NCBI GenBank assembly: GCA_017302435.1
Contig: JAFLDL010000020.1
Span: forward strand, 1 to 64,000
DNA from: Candidatus Accumulibacter necessarius
GTDB lineage: Bacteria > Pseudomonadota > Gammaproteobacteria > Burkholderiales > Rhodocyclaceae
Reading direction: 5' to 3'
Length of the DNA stretch: 64,000 nt
A program made the position numbers and the translations under genes. Positions 54,495-63,864 of the stretch are shown here, in pieces. Position 1 is the stretch's first letter; each line of letters opens with the position of its first letter. Below the pieces are notes generated by a model, which worked only from the letters and a program-made list of their open reading frames with translations, did not search any database and was not told where the DNA came from.

Positions 54495-55433
54495 CTATGG
54501 TTCGGGCGGCCTGGAAATGGGAAACACTTCGCGCGCGTACTCCGACAGCATATCGCAAAAGGCCGTTGCGTAGGATGGCAGGGAACGCCGCTTGTCCCAG
54601 AAGACGGCCAGGTACTCGCGCAACGGTTCGCCCCCGTAGGTGACCCGGACGATGCGCAACGGATACCGATCGATGCGAACTGCCGAGGGAACGATGGCTA
54701 CACCGTGCCCTCTCTCAGCCATTGCCAGCAGCGTATGCGGTGTTCGGCTCTCGAAAACGATATTGGCCTCAATGCCTGCCAGACGGCAGGTTGCGTCGAA
54801 GATGCGGCGGGTTACGAAGCTGGTATCCAGCACAAGGAGCGGCTGGGCGGCGAGGTGGGCGATCTCGATCGCTCCGCTCTTTTCGAGCATCAACGGCGCA
54901 TGCGAAGCGGCAAGCAGGTCTACCGCCTCTAGCGGGTGGCTCGCAAAGCGCTGATCGTCGGGCTGAACCACGCGAAGCAGATTCTGGCCAAGGTGAATCT
55001 CGCCGCGCTCGAGCATTCCGAGGGTGTCGGACCACGCAATTGCCTCGATCACCTTGACCTGCACGTTGGGGTAACGCTGCGTGAATCGGTCCAGGAACCC
55101 GGAAAGGGTGCCTTCGATGAACTGAGGGGAGGCCGCTACCTTCAGTATGCCCGCGTCGCCGCGCCGAAGCTGTTGCGCGCGCTCGCCGATCGAGCTGGCG
55201 CAGTTCAACAAGCCACGGCAGTCGCCAAGCAACTGCTCGCCCTCGCCAGTCAGCACGAGACGGCGTCCTACACGATCGAAGAGGTTAAGACCGAGCTCCT
55301 GCTCAAGATCGCGGATCTGCCGGGACAGGGCAGGCTGGGCAATGTGCAGACGTGCCGCCGCCTTGGAGACGGTGCCCAGATCTGCAACGGTGACGAAGGT
55401 TCGCGCGTGTCGAAGGTCCATACTAGTGGTCAT
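54495..55433 (-). CDS. LysR-type transcriptional regulator
   Basis: A 312-residue regulator. The N-terminal winged helix (residues 5-65: LRHARTFVTVADLGTVSKAA, RLHIAQPALSRQIRDLEQEL) precedes a periplasmic-binding-like effector domain. It is divergent from the tctC gene and directly upstream of tctB-tctA, so it probably controls the tct genes in response to the transported acid. ATG 55433 or 55421 could be the start. Confidence 0.9.
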   Translation of the reverse strand: MTTSMDLRHARTFVTVADLGTVSKAAARLHIAQPALSRQIRDLEQELGLNLFDRVGRRLVLTGEGEQLLGDCRGLLNCASSIGERAQQLRRGDAGILKVAASPQFIEGTLSGFLDRFTQRYPNVQVKVIEAIAWSDTLGMLERGEIHLGQNLLRVVQPDDQRFASHPLEAVDLLAASHAPLMLEKSGAIEIAHLAAQPLLVLDTSFVTRRIFDATCRLAGIEANIVFESRTPHTLLAMAERGHGVAIVPSAVRIDRYPLRIVRVTYGGEPLREYLAVFWDKRRSLPSYATAFCDMLSEYAREVFPISRPPEP

Positions 55434-55465
55434 GCCTGATCGGCATAAGTAACGAGAGGAATTCT

Positions 55466-55487
55466 ATATTGGACTGCTAAACAGTAT
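55466..55487. promoter_or_regulatory. Candidate LysR operator between the regulator and tctC genes
   Basis: ATATTG, ten bases, CAGTAT is an imperfect inverted repeat (five of six pairs), with the T-N11-A character of LysR sites, located in the 102-bp divergent gap. The tctC ribosome site lies about 37 bases further on. Confidence 0.45.
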
Positions 55488-55535
55488 GGCGCCATAGTTG
55501 ATGTGCAAACTGCGTTCCCTTATAAGGAGAAAGCC

Positions 55536-56504
55536 GTGAAATCGATGCTCTTGATGCACGTACTTGCGCTCGGCCTGACCGTCGCGACATTCACCGCCGA
55601 AGCGCAGACCTGGCCGTCGAAACCGCTGAGGGCGATCGTGCCGGTCGCGCCCGGCAGCATGGCCGACATTGCCGCGCGTGTCGTGTTCGAACAGGTGTCG
55701 ACGCAACTCGGGCAGCCCGTCATCGTCGAGAACCGTCCCGGCGCAGGGCAAACGATCGGTGCAAGCGTCGTTGCCAGGTCGGAACCCGATGGCTACACCC
55801 TCCTGGTCAACTCGTCCGCACACGCCATAGCGCCTTCGCTTCATCTGAACCTGAACTACCACCCGGCGCGGGACTTCGCTGCAGTCATCCCGCTCGGCAT
55901 CCTGCCCAATGTCCTGGTCGTCCCGCCAGCCAAAGGGTGGAAGACAGTGGGCGCATTCGTCGCCGCAGCCAAGGCGACGCCTGGCGCGATGAATTACGCC
56001 TCAGCCGGTGTCGGGACTGCGACTCATCTCAGCGCGGAACGTTTCCGGTCGAGCGCGGGAATCGAGGCCGTGCATGTTCCACTCAAGGGCGGGTCGGAAG
56101 TTCTCACCGAGGTGATGACCGGACGGGTCGACTTCTTCTTCGGGCCCGTTGGCGTCGTGGCGCCTCGGGTTCGGGAAGGCAAGCTGACTGCGCTCTTGGT
56201 GAATGGCGCCCAACGCTCTTCCTTGCTGCCGGACGTGCCGACCACACTGGAGGCTGGCTTCGCCAATGCGGAATATCCGCTCTGGTTGGGCGTGTTTCTG
56301 CCGGCGAAGACTCCGCGCGGTATCGTGGAGAAGCTTCACCGCGAGACGCTCAAAGCGCTGCAAGAGCCCAAGGTGAAGAACAAGCTGGCGACACTAGGCA
56401 TCGATCCGATGGTCATGGCCCCAACCGAGTTCGACGCGCATGTCGAGAAGGAGATTGCCGTCAACGCCGCGCTTGTCAACACGATTGGCTTGAAGCCGCA
56501 GTGA
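55536..56504 (+). CDS. tctC: Tripartite tricarboxylate transporter substrate-binding protein (Bug family)
   Basis: The GTG at 55536, with AAGGAG (55524-55529) six bases upstream, gives 322 residues: a signal peptide (LLMHVLALGLTVATFTAEA), then the Bug pattern WPSKPLRAIVPVAPGSMAD, VVARSEPDGYTLLVNSSA, YASAGVGTATHLSAE and VPTTLEAGF. It is the periplasmic capture protein for the TctAB permease and is placed divergently from the permease genes rather than in one operon. Confidence 0.92.
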   Translation: MKSMLLMHVLALGLTVATFTAEAQTWPSKPLRAIVPVAPGSMADIAARVVFEQVSTQLGQPVIVENRPGAGQTIGASVVARSEPDGYTLLVNSSAHAIAPSLHLNLNYHPARDFAAVIPLGILPNVLVVPPAKGWKTVGAFVAAAKATPGAMNYASAGVGTATHLSAERFRSSAGIEAVHVPLKGGSEVLTEVMTGRVDFFFGPVGVVAPRVREGKLTALLVNGAQRSSLLPDVPTTLEAGFANAEYPLWLGVFLPAKTPRGIVEKLHRETLKALQEPKVKNKLATLGIDPMVMAPTEFDAHVEKEIAVNAALVNTIGLKPQ

Positions 56505-56587
56505 CAGACGACCAAACCTGAGGCCGACCGATCGGTAGCGGCAAAACCCGATGGGAGCTGTCGCCCGATGCATGTAACGAAGAACAC

Positions 56588-57394
56588 ATGGCGATTTCAT
56601 CAACATTCGTTGCCTCGGACGGAGACGGTTACGAGGTCCAGATGGGCCGATGGAGCCGTCGTCTCGCGCCCTTGTTCATTGACTTCGCCGGGATTTCGGC
56701 AGCGGAGCGCGTCCTGGATGTCGGGTGCGGCACGGGCAATCTGAGTTTCAGTATTGCCCAGAACCCAGCCATCGGCAGCGTGCGTGGCATTGATTTTTCG
56801 GCCGCTTACGTCGAGCACGCCAAGCGACGGAATCGCGATGCGCGCGTCGACTTCGAAGTGGGAGACGCTTGTACTCTGCCATTTCCGGACGCCTCGTATG
56901 ACCACACCCTCTCGCTGCTGGTCCTGCAATTCATTCCGCAGGCCGATCTCGCAGTGCGCGAGATGCGGCGTGTCACGCGCCCGGGCGGAACTGTCGCCGC
57001 CGCGACGTGGGACACACGCGGAGGGCTCGTCTGCGCTCGTCTGATCTTCGATACGGCAGCCATGCTCGATGTACAAGGAAATGAGGGCAGAGCGAGAGCG
57101 TACACCAAACCCATGAGTCGCCCCGGAGACTTGGCGCGCGCGTGGCGTGAGGCCGGTCTGGTTGATGTCGTGGACGGCATGCTGACGATCCGCATGGATT
57201 TTGCATCTTTTGCCGACTTCTGGGCACCCACGGAAGGCAAGGATGGACCGATCGCGGACTACGTCGGCACCCTTGGCATGCAAGCGCGGGAAAACCTTCG
57301 AGACATGGTCAAGCTGGCGTATCTGGATGGAGAGGTCGATGGTTCACGGTCCTACGCCGCAACGGCCTGGGTCGTGAAAGGCAAAGTGCCATAG
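56588..57394 (+). CDS. Class I SAM-dependent methyltransferase
   Basis: A 268-residue protein with motif VLDVGCGTGNLSFSIAQ near residue 40, VRGIDFSAAYVEHAKRRN, and a UbiE-like VREMRRVTRPGGTVAAATWD. The substrate is unknown. It starts 84 bases after tctC, and no neighbouring biosynthetic gene points to a target. Confidence 0.8.
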   Translation: MAISSTFVASDGDGYEVQMGRWSRRLAPLFIDFAGISAAERVLDVGCGTGNLSFSIAQNPAIGSVRGIDFSAAYVEHAKRRNRDARVDFEVGDACTLPFPDASYDHTLSLLVLQFIPQADLAVREMRRVTRPGGTVAAATWDTRGGLVCARLIFDTAAMLDVQGNEGRARAYTKPMSRPGDLARAWREAGLVDVVDGMLTIRMDFASFADFWAPTEGKDGPIADYVGTLGMQARENLRDMVKLAYLDGEVDGSRSYAATAWVVKGKVP

Positions 57395-58327
57395 TTGCTG
57401 GAACCACTGTGGCTTGGACCGGCACCGAACCTGTTCGGCGTCAGATCCCCATCGTAGTGTTGGCAGGGCCGACCTGCCGCCGACCTCGGAGAAGCCCCCT
57501 CAAGACAGCCAGCATTCCGCGATTGATCCGAATGGCTGGTTTGGGCCGATATGCTGGCAGTCGCAGCGATGGGCGAGCGTCCGCAGTCGATGACATTGTT
57601 GGCGTGCATCATCCGAACTTGAGGGGTTGGCCGATCGTCCGCTCCTGGCCGGGTCGAGGCAGTGATGACGTCAATTTGCTCGGCGAATAGGGGCCCTTCG
57701 CCAGACGCCCACGACGCCCGAACTATTGAAACTGGATCGCAACGCCGACCGGCGGGTTGTGGCCGGGTTAAGCCATAGCAGGCCATAATCTCATTGCCGT
57801 AAAGCAGCCGCTCGCAGATGCCAACTTATCAAAATTTCGATGACATGACCAATGGCCGGTTCTGGCCGGTAGCCGACCGACGCCATCGTAGACCGGCTGA
57901 CTGCTTTTCGGAGCGTTCCAGTCGATCAGGCAAGAAAGCCAACATGCCCAGCCCCAGCCGACTGACCGCCTACGATCGATCGCCCGGGGTCAACGTCGGC
58001 TTTGCAGAAGAACCTCCGCCGTCTGCCAGCGGCCGAAAACGACAGTTCGAGTTCTTGCGAAGCTGACGATCGCAGAAAGAATCCGGATTGTCAGCCCAGA
58101 AACTGACGATGCACCGCGGGACCACCAATTCCAGACACGGACGATGTTTCCTTAAAGCCGTAATCCTCTGACTGCCCTTTATACTCTGTCGGGGCCCTTC
58201 GAACGCCGCGCCTTGCAGGAATGGACGGGTATCAATCCTCTGGCTTGGACTGGAAGACCAGGCTGGCGGCTTACGGTGGCACCTCCTTCTGGTGTCCGAT
58301 CTCCTTGATGAGGGCGGAGCAGCGCAA
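57395..58327. other. About 930 bp without a recognisable gene
   Basis: Frames here are short and lack family character. Phrases such as AATGGCTGGTTTGGGCCGAT (57532) and AATGGCCGGTTCTGGCCGGT (57850) resemble each other and suggest a diverged dispersed repeat. The stretch 58140-58190 is AT-richer and holds TTTATACT, a possible promoter for the following membrane-protein gene. It may be an insertion scar or a degraded gene. Confidence 0.4.
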
Positions 58328-59083
58328 ATGAAGCTTGGTCGTGCCGTATTTCTTCTTGCCAGTCGCCTGTCTGTCTGGTCGCTTCTGCTGGCCGGCGGCG
58401 CCTGTCTGGCCGATGTACCGACATCGCTGCAGGAGTGCCGCCTGCGCAACTCGGCGATCTGCGAGCTGCGCGGCCTGCAGTACGTCGTCGAAGGGCCGTG
58501 TCCGCCACCGGCGCAGACCGTCCGGTCGCCAGGCCAGGAGCGCTGCGAAGACGCGCGGCCAGCCAGCCCCCTGCGCGAGCAACCGCCTTCGGCAAGGACT
58601 GTCGACGTGCCGGCTGCCCGTCGCGATCTCGCCTGGGTCGGACAGATCGAGCGCTGGCTGATACCGGTTCTGCTGGTGGTCGTTGGTCTGCTGCTGGCCG
58701 GCCTGGGTGTGCTCGCACTTCGCTCGCGGCGGGCACATCGCGATGGGGCGGATACCGGTACGGGGGTCGGCCGCTTGCTCCTGCAACTATTCGCGGCAGC
58801 GGTCATCGCCGTGCCGCTGGGCTATCAGGTGGCAGGCGTCGCCTTTCAACGCATCTTCTCCAGCTTCAACAATCACGATACCGCGGCGCCCTGGTTGCTT
58901 GCGGCTCCGGTCGGATTGATCGTGTTCATGCTGGTGTCCGGCATCGTCTTCGCGCTGGTTGCACTCCTTGTCGGGTACCTGCTCCCGGGTTTCCGGAAGC
59001 AGCCGCGGAACGACTCATCCCGGGCCATGAGTGCTGGCCAGACAGGAAATCGTGCGCCCGGTGAAAAGGATCGATCCCAGTGA
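58328..59083 (+). CDS. Hypothetical membrane protein with secreted N-terminal part
   Basis: The ATG at 58328 gives 251 residues: a signal-like hydrophobic start (FLLASRLSVWSLLLAGGACL), a short cysteine-bearing extracytoplasmic part (residues 25-100, with LQECRLRNSAICELRG), then three or four membrane segments (WLIPVLLVVVGLLLAGLGVL, LLQLFAAAVIAVPLGYQVAG, two near 200-235) and a polar tail. No family recognised. Confidence 0.6.
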   Translation: MKLGRAVFLLASRLSVWSLLLAGGACLADVPTSLQECRLRNSAICELRGLQYVVEGPCPPPAQTVRSPGQERCEDARPASPLREQPPSARTVDVPAARRDLAWVGQIERWLIPVLLVVVGLLLAGLGVLALRSRRAHRDGADTGTGVGRLLLQLFAAAVIAVPLGYQVAGVAFQRIFSSFNNHDTAAPWLLAAPVGLIVFMLVSGIVFALVALLVGYLLPGFRKQPRNDSSRAMSAGQTGNRAPGEKDRSQ

Positions 59084-59122
59084 GGCGTCCCAGGCGGCAG
59101 CGCGCCAGGATGCTGCGTTCTG

Positions 59123-59287
59123 GCCGCTGAACGCATCAAGGCAGCCCTGATGGTGCTGCCGGACCAGTCGGCGCGGGATATTGAGCCGGACTGGTTCATG
59201 GCAGGTGAGAAGATCCGTGTGGCGGATGCCTTCGTGGTGGGTGTCATGCTCAATGCCTGCGGGGAGACTTGCCAACCACGAGCTTGA
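59123..59287 (+). other. Short coding-looking remnant
   Basis: A 54-codon frame reads IKAALMVLPDQSARDIEPDW and continues EKIRVADAFVVGVMLNACGE to a TGA at 59285. Amino-acid composition looks protein-like, but no start with a ribosome site precedes it (first ATG 59150). It may be the 3' end of a truncated gene between the membrane protein and the NuoM-like gene. Confidence 0.3.
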
Positions 59288-59301
59288 CGACAGGCGGTCG
59301 G

Positions 59302-60798
59302 CTACAACCCCGCCAGCGCCGCCACCCAGGCCTCGGCGGTCGGCCTGATCACTTCGAGGATCGGCAGCGGATAGACGCCAACTGCCAGGATCAGCAGGGC
59401 AGGTAGCAGCAGCACCGCCAGCTCGCGCGGCAGCAGGTCTTCTGCCGCGGCCACGTCGGGATTGCGCAGCGGACCGAGGAAGGCCTGCCGGAAGGGCGAC
59501 AGGAAGCCTGCGGCGGCGAGCACCATGCCGAACAGTGCGGCCAGGCCGGCGCCGGTATGGCTGTGCAGCACGGCGACGATGATCAGCAACTCGCCGGGGA
59601 AGCCGCTGGTCCCCGGCAGGCCGATGCCGGCCAGTCCGAAGAGCAGGAAGAAGCCCGAGAGCCGCGGCATGCTGCGCATCACGCCGCCGAGCTGGCTGAT
59701 GTCCGTCGAGCCGGTCCGGCGGTGCAGGAACGAAAGGACCAGGAAGCCACCGCCGGCGGCGACACTGAAATTGAGCAGTTGCAGCAGCGCTCCCTGCAAC
59801 GCCGAAACCGAGAACGAAGCCAGGCCGAGCAACACCAGCCCGACGTGCGCCAGGCTCGAATACGCCAGCACACTGCGCAGATTGCTCTGCGCCAGCGCTG
59901 CGACGCCACCGTAGAGAATCGCCACGGTGCCGAAGCCGGCGAGCAGCCAGTGCAGGTCGCGGGCGGCGATCGGCGCCAGCGGGATGGCGAAGCGAATGAG
60001 CCCGTAGGCGCCGAGCTTGAGGCCGACGAGCAGCGCCGTCACCGCCGCCGGGGCCCCCATGGCCATCGAGGGCAGCCAGGTGTGCAGGGGCACCAGCGGC
60101 ACCTTGACACCAAAGCCGAGCAACAGCAGCAGGAACACGATGTACTGCGTTCGCTCCGGCAGCGGCGTCGCCAGCAGGGTCGGCAGATCGAACACCAGCT
60201 GGCCTTCCTCGGCATGGCCAAAGGCAAGTGCCAGCAGGCCGAAGAGCAACGGTACGCCGCCCGCCAGCATGACCAGGAAATAGCGGACTGCCGCTGCCTG
60301 GCGGCCGCCGGCGCCGCCCCAGAGGCTGACCAGAAAGTACAACGGCAGCAGAGTGAACTCCCAGCAGAAGAAGAACAGGATCGTGTCGAGCGCACAGAAG
60401 ACGCCCAGGGTTGCCGCTTCGAGCAGCAGCAGCAGGGCAAGGTACACACCAGGGGCAAGGGTTGTGGTGCCTGGGCTGATCCGCCAGCCGGCGATGATCG
60501 CGCCGCAGAAGAGCAAGGCCGTCGCCGGCAGAAAGAGCACCGAGATCCCGTCTATGCCGACCAGGTAGCGGACCTCGATGCCAGGGATCCAGTTCGCCGA
60601 TTCGAGCAGCTGAAAGTCGGGGTCGGTGCCATCAAAGGTAGCAACGATCAGCAGCGAGCAGAGGACAGTGACCACGGCGCTGGCCAGGGCGATCCATTGT
60701 GCCCATGGCGCGCGCCGTAGCAGCGCGGTGAGCAGCCCGCCAAGCAGCGGCAGGGCGAGCAGCGTACTCAGCAGCGGGTAGGACGCCAGTTCAGCCAT
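59302..60798 (-). CDS. NuoM-like proton-translocating membrane subunit
   Basis: A 498-residue protein with about fourteen membrane segments and the Mrp/complex-I antiporter pattern. E147 is in FFFCWEFTLLPLYFL, K232 in GFGVKVPLVPLHTWLP, and K261 in VGLKLGAYGLIRF. The charged half-channel residues are intact. It is the last of three antiporter-like subunits behind a probable DabA gene, overlapping the middle subunit by eight bases. No NADH- or quinone-binding Nuo subunit genes are in the window, so this is probably not part of ordinary complex I. Confidence 0.82.
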   Translation of the reverse strand: MAELASYPLLSTLLALPLLGGLLTALLRRAPWAQWIALASAVVTVLCSLLIVATFDGTDPDFQLLESANWIPGIEVRYLVGIDGISVLFLPATALLFCGAIIAGWRISPGTTTLAPGVYLALLLLLEAATLGVFCALDTILFFFCWEFTLLPLYFLVSLWGGAGGRQAAAVRYFLVMLAGGVPLLFGLLALAFGHAEEGQLVFDLPTLLATPLPERTQYIVFLLLLLGFGVKVPLVPLHTWLPSMAMGAPAAVTALLVGLKLGAYGLIRFAIPLAPIAARDLHWLLAGFGTVAILYGGVAALAQSNLRSVLAYSSLAHVGLVLLGLASFSVSALQGALLQLLNFSVAAGGGFLVLSFLHRRTGSTDISQLGGVMRSMPRLSGFFLLFGLAGIGLPGTSGFPGELLIIVAVLHSHTGAGLAALFGMVLAAAGFLSPFRQAFLGPLRNPDVAAAEDLLPRELAVLLLPALLILAVGVYPLPILEVIRPTAEAWVAALAGL

Positions 60799-62296
60799 GT
60801 GCGAAGTAGGCGGCCAGCGCCTGGGTGGCGGTATCGGTCAGCTTCAGCCAGGGCTCGGGGTAGAAACCCGCGGCCAGCAGCACCAGGAGCGTCGCGCCGC
60901 CGACAAAGTATTCCATGCGGCGGGTGCGGGCGATTCGCGCGGCCGGCAGATCCTTGGGTCGCGGCGCGAGGAAGGCGCGCTGGAAAGCCCAGAGCAGGAA
61001 ACCGGCGGCGACCACGTTGCCAAGCGCGGTGGCAATGGTCGGCAATGCGCCAAAGGTCTCGATCGACGCCTCGAGCACCAGGTGCACGGCATCGAAGCCG
61101 GGGGTTCCCGGCATGCCGAGCAAAGACAGGCCGCCGATCAGGAAAGCGAGGGCGATGAAAGGCACGCGGTCGAACAGGCCGCCGAGCCGGTCGAGATTGG
61201 TGGTGCCGGTGCGACGGTACACATAACCGACCATCAACAGCATCACCGTGATCGCCAGGCCGAAGTTGACCGCCAGCAGCAGCGCGCCCTGCAGGCCGGC
61301 GGGATGCAGGGTGAACAGGCCGATGACGATCAGGCTGGTATGACTGACGACGGCAAAAGCCATCAGGCGGCGCAGGTTGGCCTGGCGGAAAGCCATCACC
61401 GCCGCAAAAAAGACGCCGACCATGGCGAAGGCCACGACATAGGGCTGCCAGATCATCACTGCCTCGGCGGTCAGCGGCAGCAGGAAGCGCGCCATGCCGT
61501 AGATGCCGACCTTGACGCCGAGCAGCAGCACCGGGCCGACGGCAATCAGGCCGTAGCCGGCGGAATTGGGCAGCCAGCCATGCAATGGAAACAGCGGCGT
61601 GCGGATCGCCAGACCATAGAACAGCAGGTAGAAGGCGGCCGACTGGTACTTGCCGATCTGTGGTGTCTGCAGCAGGTCGAAGAGGTCGAAGCTCCAGTGC
61701 CCGCCGAGCACGTCGGCATGGCTCCAGACGAGGACGATGGATCCGGCGAGGAACAGGCACCAGCCGAAGAGCTGATACTGCAGGAAGCGCGACAGGGCGA
61801 GGTTTTCCTCTCTCGCCGAGGCCCAGCGCCAGAGCAGGTAGCCAACCAGTGCCAGTTGCAGCGCCGAAGCACCGGCAAACCAGAGCAGGTTCATCGTCGT
61901 CAGCATGGTCATCTGCGACGATTCGATGATCAACAGCACGCTGAGCAACTGCACCGGCGTGATCTGCTGGCGTGCCATGCCGTAGAACGACAACAATACG
62001 CCGAGCAGCGCCGTGAGCAGAATGAACAGCACGCTCACCCCGTCCACCGCCGCATGATAGGCCAGCAGGTCAAGCCGCTCGGCGAACTGCATGATGGGAG
62101 TCGACACGTCGATCCGGGCGTAAAGGTCGATCGCCACCACCAGTTCGGCCACTGCAAACAGGCGTCCAAGGACCAGGGCCAGATCATCCTCGCGCATGAT
62201 CAGCAGCAGTAGTGCACCCGCCAGCGGCAGGCACTGCAGCGTCGCCAGCGGTGGGTAACCAGCCTGCGTGGTCCAGAGAATTTCAGTCACCAGCAT
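60791..62296 (-). CDS. Antiporter-like membrane subunit lacking the usual channel glutamate
   Basis: A 501-residue, fourteen-helix protein of the NuoL/M/N family. Where the family has a Glu in the fifth segment (WE), this reads NLLWFAGASALQLALVGYLL (A141, G142). The first conserved Lys is Arg (R232 in AIRTPLFPLHGWLP), while K262 (VKVGIYGMARF) remains. It may therefore be structural or conduct something other than protons. It starts four bases after the NuoL-like gene ends. Confidence 0.78.
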   Translation of the reverse strand: MLVTEILWTTQAGYPPLATLQCLPLAGALLLLIMREDDLALVLGRLFAVAELVVAIDLYARIDVSTPIMQFAERLDLLAYHAAVDGVSVLFILLTALLGVLLSFYGMARQQITPVQLLSVLLIIESSQMTMLTTMNLLWFAGASALQLALVGYLLWRWASAREENLALSRFLQYQLFGWCLFLAGSIVLVWSHADVLGGHWSFDLFDLLQTPQIGKYQSAAFYLLFYGLAIRTPLFPLHGWLPNSAGYGLIAVGPVLLLGVKVGIYGMARFLLPLTAEAVMIWQPYVVAFAMVGVFFAAVMAFRQANLRRLMAFAVVSHTSLIVIGLFTLHPAGLQGALLLAVNFGLAITVMLLMVGYVYRRTGTTNLDRLGGLFDRVPFIALAFLIGGLSLLGMPGTPGFDAVHLVLEASIETFGALPTIATALGNVVAAGFLLWAFQRAFLAPRPKDLPAARIARTRRMEYFVGGATLLVLLAAGFYPEPWLKLTDTATQALAAYFAHG

Positions 62297-62300
62297 TCGC

Positions 62301-63851
62301 TCACAGGATTACGACGAATGTCGCCATCACCATCAGCATCAGATAGCGCGGCTGTTCGAGCAGCGACTCGATGGCATCGGCGTAATGCGCAGCGCGCTGC
62401 AGGTGCTTGCCCAGCACCCCGTCGCCGCTGAGCAGCAGGCGGTTCTCGAGACGCTGCAAGCGGTTGGCGCCATTGAACAACACCCGACCGGCGAGACCAT
62501 GGCCGCGGATCAGTTCGTCGCCTGGATCACCGAGGGCAGGGTATTCATCGGCACGCGGCGCGCCGACCAGCGGGTCGATGAAGCGCTCGTCGAGTGCGCG
62601 GACGTCCCTGCCCAGCGCCAGGGTCGGTCGCGTCAGCAGGCTGCTGGCCAGCGGCTCGATCCAGAAACGCTGCAGCGCCGCCGTGTACCACCAGCGCCGG
62701 GTCGCCAGCCAGCGTGGCACCGGTCGGGTCGGGCGCCGCACCAGATGCATGTACGCTGGCGCGAGCAGGAACTGATACGCTCGCCAGGCGGCATGCAGGC
62801 CGGAGTAGCCAGCGGCCAGCCAGAACAGGCCGAGACCACAGCAGAAGAACATCAGGCCGACCTGGGTCACGGTCGAGAAGACCAGTGCGGACTTGACGTC
62901 GCTCTGGACCAGCGCGCAAAGACTGCCGTACACCGCAGTCGCCAGGCCAACCACCGCCAGCAGCGCCAGCAGGTCGGGTACCTGCAGCAGCAGGCCCTGC
63001 AGGCGGCAGAGCAGATAGACGCCGGCGTGCACCATCAGCGAGCCGTAGAAAACCGCCGATGACGGTGTCGGGCCTTCGAGCGCGCGTGCGATCCAGGGTG
63101 TAAATGGCAACTGCGCCGACTTGACCATTGCTGCCAGCACGAAACCGGCCGCCAGCAGGCGCGCGCTGACCTTGCCCAGGCTGCCGTCGCCCGGGAGCCA
63201 GGCCCATTCGAGCGTGCCCACCGACCACACCGCGAGGCCGATGCCGAGCATGAAGCCGGCGTCGCCGACGCGGTTGGTGAGGAAAACGAATAGCGCGTTG
63301 CCGGTCGCGACCGGCCGTTCCCAGGTGTAGCCGATCAGCAGCCAGGAGCTGATGCCGGCGAGTTCCCAGCCGATGAAGGTCAGCACGGCGTTGCCAGCGA
63401 GGACGATCAGCAGCATGCCGGCAAGGAACAGGCACATGCCGAGGAAAAAGCGCTGGAAGCCGATCTCCCGGTGCAGGTAGGTCGCTGAAAAGCGCAGCGC
63501 AATCCAGGCGATCAGGGCTACCAGCGTCGCCGACGGCAGGCTGTAGGCGTCGAGCATGAACGACAGGCGGACCGGCACCGCGCCGATGCGCAGCCATTCG
63601 GCGAAGGCCACCCGCTCGGGCAAGGCACCGCCGAGCGCCGCCAGATCGAGGACCAGCAACAACAGCAGCGCACCGAGCGCGGCCGCGCTGGCGATGCCGG
63701 CGGTGATCGGCTCACCGGCATCGCCGCCGCCACGCCGCAGGAGCAGGCGAACGGCGATCAGCGCCGCCGCCAGCAGTGGCAATAGCGGCACCAGCCAGAG
63801 CAAGCGGGCGCTTGCGGCCAGCGCCGAAAACAAGGCGTCGAGGTCGCTCAT
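62301..63851 (-). CDS. NuoL/DabB-like membrane subunit
   Basis: A 516-residue protein. E163 is in FIGWELAGISSWLLIGY, K244 in AAMVKSAQLPFTPWIARALE, and H275 in YGSLMVHAGVYLLCRL, giving the NuoL-type set of channel residues. The C-terminal 150 residues are divergent and partly soluble, ending with one membrane segment. Its ATG overlaps the stop of the upstream gene (CAATGAGC). With a DabA-type partner, this could be the DabB membrane subunit of an inorganic-carbon accumulation complex. The longer three-subunit arrangement is unlike the minimal DabAB pair. Confidence 0.8.
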   Translation of the reverse strand: MSDLDALFSALAASARLLWLVPLLPLLAAALIAVRLLLRRGGGDAGEPITAGIASAAALGALLLLLVLDLAALGGALPERVAFAEWLRIGAVPVRLSFMLDAYSLPSATLVALIAWIALRFSATYLHREIGFQRFFLGMCLFLAGMLLIVLAGNAVLTFIGWELAGISSWLLIGYTWERPVATGNALFVFLTNRVGDAGFMLGIGLAVWSVGTLEWAWLPGDGSLGKVSARLLAAGFVLAAMVKSAQLPFTPWIARALEGPTPSSAVFYGSLMVHAGVYLLCRLQGLLLQVPDLLALLAVVGLATAVYGSLCALVQSDVKSALVFSTVTQVGLMFFCCGLGLFWLAAGYSGLHAAWRAYQFLLAPAYMHLVRRPTRPVPRWLATRRWWYTAALQRFWIEPLASSLLTRPTLALGRDVRALDERFIDPLVGAPRADEYPALGDPGDELIRGHGLAGRVLFNGANRLQRLENRLLLSGDGVLGKHLQRAAHYADAIESLLEQPRYLMLMVMATFVVIL

Positions 63852-63864
63852 TGGCTTGTCACCG
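63684..63864 (-). repeat. Intact copy of the segment duplicated at 51476-51660 (direct repeat)
   Basis: It spans the dabA stop / nuoL start overlap and the first 56 codons of the NuoL-like gene. It matches 51476-51660 in the same orientation, about 12.2 kb away, at roughly 92% by hand count. It could serve as a recombination site flanking the intervening tct region. Confidence 0.85.

Noticed and set aside
59557-62212. Long plus-strand frames rich in Gln, Glu and Arg opposite the antiporter genes
   Set aside because: They are antisense images of leucine/alanine-rich membrane proteins. No ribosome sites or motifs.
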